This document shows positions 63,392 through 64,000 of a stretch of 64,000 nt of DNA, one piece after another. The position numbers were made by a program, and so were the translations under genes. Below the pieces are notes generated by a model. It saw nothing but the letters and a program-made list of their open reading frames with translations. It did no database searches and had not been told where the DNA came from. Every line of letters starts with the position of its first letter. The stretch's first letter is position 1. The stretch comes from Corynebacterium bouchesdurhonense (GTDB lineage: Bacteria; Actinomycetota; Actinomycetes; Mycobacteriales; Mycobacteriaceae): the NCBI RefSeq assembly GCF_900078305.2, contig NZ_LT546025.1, positions 104,288-168,287 of the forward strand, written 5' to 3'.

Positions 63392-63495
63392 CAAATAGGC
63401 ATATTGCAAATAGGCATATTCGCCTGCCGGGGAGCAGCGACCTGGGGTTATGCCTGTTTGTGGGCGTGTGGCCGGGGGGGGAATATGCCTGTTTG
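63392..63495. repeat. Extragenic AATATGCCTGTTTG element, locus C
   Basis: Two tandem CAAATAGGCATATT copies (63392-63405, 63407-63420), then GACCTGGGGTTATGCCTGTTTG (ending 63460) and AATATGCCTGTTTG (63482-63495) facing them. Read on the minus strand, the order and the AACCCCAGGTC block match locus A. Confidence 0.9.
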
Positions 63496-63537
63496 CCGGC
63501 CCGCGGCGTTGCCGGGTGGGCTCGGTGGCCTGTGGCG

Positions 63538-63562
63538 GGGGACCAGACCCCGTCTGGTCCCG
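63538..63562. other. Short perfect hairpin
   Basis: GGGGACCAGA-CCCCG-TCTGGTCCC gives a 9-bp stem. It has no T-run. Role unknown. Confidence 0.6.
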
Positions 63563-63571
63563 GGGGGTGCT

Positions 63572-63640
63572 GAAACTCGAAACCAGCACCTCGTTACCAC
63601 CATGTTCGTATGGCGGTAACGAGGTGCAGTGTTCGAGTTC
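63572..63640. other. Long imperfect inverted repeat
   Basis: Arms of about 31 bp, 63572-63603 and 63610-63640, pair with few mismatches around a 6-base loop. Landmarks are AACTCGAA / TTCGAGTT at the base and GCACCTCGTTACC / GGTAACGAGGTGC in the middle. It does not look like a standard terminator. Confidence 0.75.
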
Positions 63641-63703
63641 TAACGCATGTTGGGCCCGACCAAAGGGGTGATGCCTGTTTCACCGGTGAGGGGTGAGAGC
63701 GCA

Positions 63704-63734
63704 ACGGCCCCGCACGTGTGGTGTGCGGGGCCGT
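63704..63734 (-). terminator. Stem-loop after 5S rRNA, probable rrn terminator
   Basis: ACGGCCCCGCAC / GTGCGGGGCCGT perfect 12-bp stem with a 7-base loop. The T-run is poor, as in many actinobacterial rrn terminators. Confidence 0.7.
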
Positions 63735-63766
63735 GGATATGCAGTTGTTGTTTTGGGTTGTTGGGT

Positions 63767-63881
63767 CGGCGGTAACCTACTCTCCCACACCCTCCCGGGT
63801 GCAGTACCATCGGCGCGGGCGGGCTTAGCTTCCGGGTTCGGAATGGGACCGGGCGTTTCCCCGCCGCTATGAACCACCGAC
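63767..63881 (-). rRNA. rrf: 5S ribosomal RNA
   Basis: On the minus strand the sequence runs from GTCGGTGGTTCATAGCGGC through CCCATTCCGAACCCGGAAG to GAGAGTAGGTTACCGCCGAC. Helix I pairs GTCGGTGGT with ACCGCCGAC. Ends are estimated to within a few bases from this helix. Confidence 0.95.
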
Positions 63882-64000
63882 ACACATGTGGGGCCACACC
63901 TGGGTTGGTGTGGTGTGTCAGATACTGGTGAGTGGACGCGAACACACATACATGTGTGTGTGGTTTCGTAGTTGTTTGCACGGTGTGTATCAGTACACGT
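63882..64000. other. 23S-5S rRNA spacer
   Basis: The stretch upstream of 5S contains short inverted repeats (CCACACC / GGTGTGG and ACACACATACATGTGTGTGT), likely processing stems. The 23S gene lies beyond the right edge. Confidence 0.65.

Larger units (their letters stand above)
63282..63766. other. Intergenic region between 5S rRNA and ABC transporter
   Basis: No gene is supported. It holds locus C of the AATATGCCTGTTTG element, two hairpins (63538 and 63572) and the 5S terminator-like stem (63704). Confidence 0.75.

Overview
The window is chromosomal DNA of a high-GC member of the genus Corynebacterium (or a very close mycolic-acid actinobacterium). The gene content and order support this. 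rpiB, a mycothiol-type DsbA-fold oxidoreductase and pepN lie together. A mycolate-reductase-like SDR is next to orn. The run rdgB, rph, metallo-beta-lactamase-fold protein, murI, rhomboid, P1-type peptidase, DUF2017, clpS, pncB, dinG matches the order I recall for Mycobacterium tuberculosis Rv1341-Rv1329c. serB, ctaD, nrdF, a gntR1-like regulator and nrdEIH match the order I recall for C. glutamicum. No replication origin, CRISPR array, intact prophage or complete insertion sequence was seen.

Layout. 1-7541: an amidohydrolase fragment, then a compact divergent cluster of six genes, five glycosyltransferase-like and one WcbI-like, with no transporter or polymerase. 7559-17356: rpiB, oxidoreductase, pepN, metB with a McbR-type operator, mscS, glbO, thioesterase, ettA and a second ssb. 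17357-21121: a pair of DnaA boxes, a CopD-CtaG fusion, tRNA-Arg, two tiny acidic proteins, and a membrane protein with its regulator. 21153-27350: cmrA-orn, then a nucleoside catabolism operon (deoD, MFS transporter, deoC, phosphopentomutase-like). 27453-29679: tRNA-His carrying a 2.15-kb integrated element bounded by 42-bp direct repeats, with a broken integrase, an unknown gene and a LysE-type exporter. 29731-45804: L,D-transpeptidase, tRNA-Lys, pncA, housekeeping genes, pncB, dinG, a Pth2-like gene and serB. 45883-53400: cytochrome oxidase subunit I, the split class Ib ribonucleotide reductase genes and a zinc-free bL36. 53717-63281: nadE, repair genes, two tRNA-Ala, envelope redox proteins, pgm, paired fluoride channels and a MacB/FtsX ABC transporter. 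63767-63881: 5S rRNA at the end of an rrn operon that enters from the right.

The genes work together in several visible ways. pncA, pncB and nadE supply NAD salvage. deoD, deoC and the hexose/pentose mutase channel nucleosides into central metabolism. nrdH, nrdI, nrdE and nrdF form one manganese/iron ribonucleotide reductase system. CtaG and CtaD belong to terminal oxidase assembly and function.

The most unusual signal is an 11-bp sequence, GCTTNTCGACG. I count 23 exact copies, in both orientations, in genes and between genes, sometimes as inverted pairs in terminators. It is absent from the integrated element. A rough base-composition estimate predicts about 0.1 copy. A second, extragenic element built on AATATGCCTGTTTG occurs at three loci. 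A 139-bp tandem duplication in which one copy has drifted to poly-C (23393-23670) looks like an assembly artefact. All calls come from reading the sequence; no database search was run.
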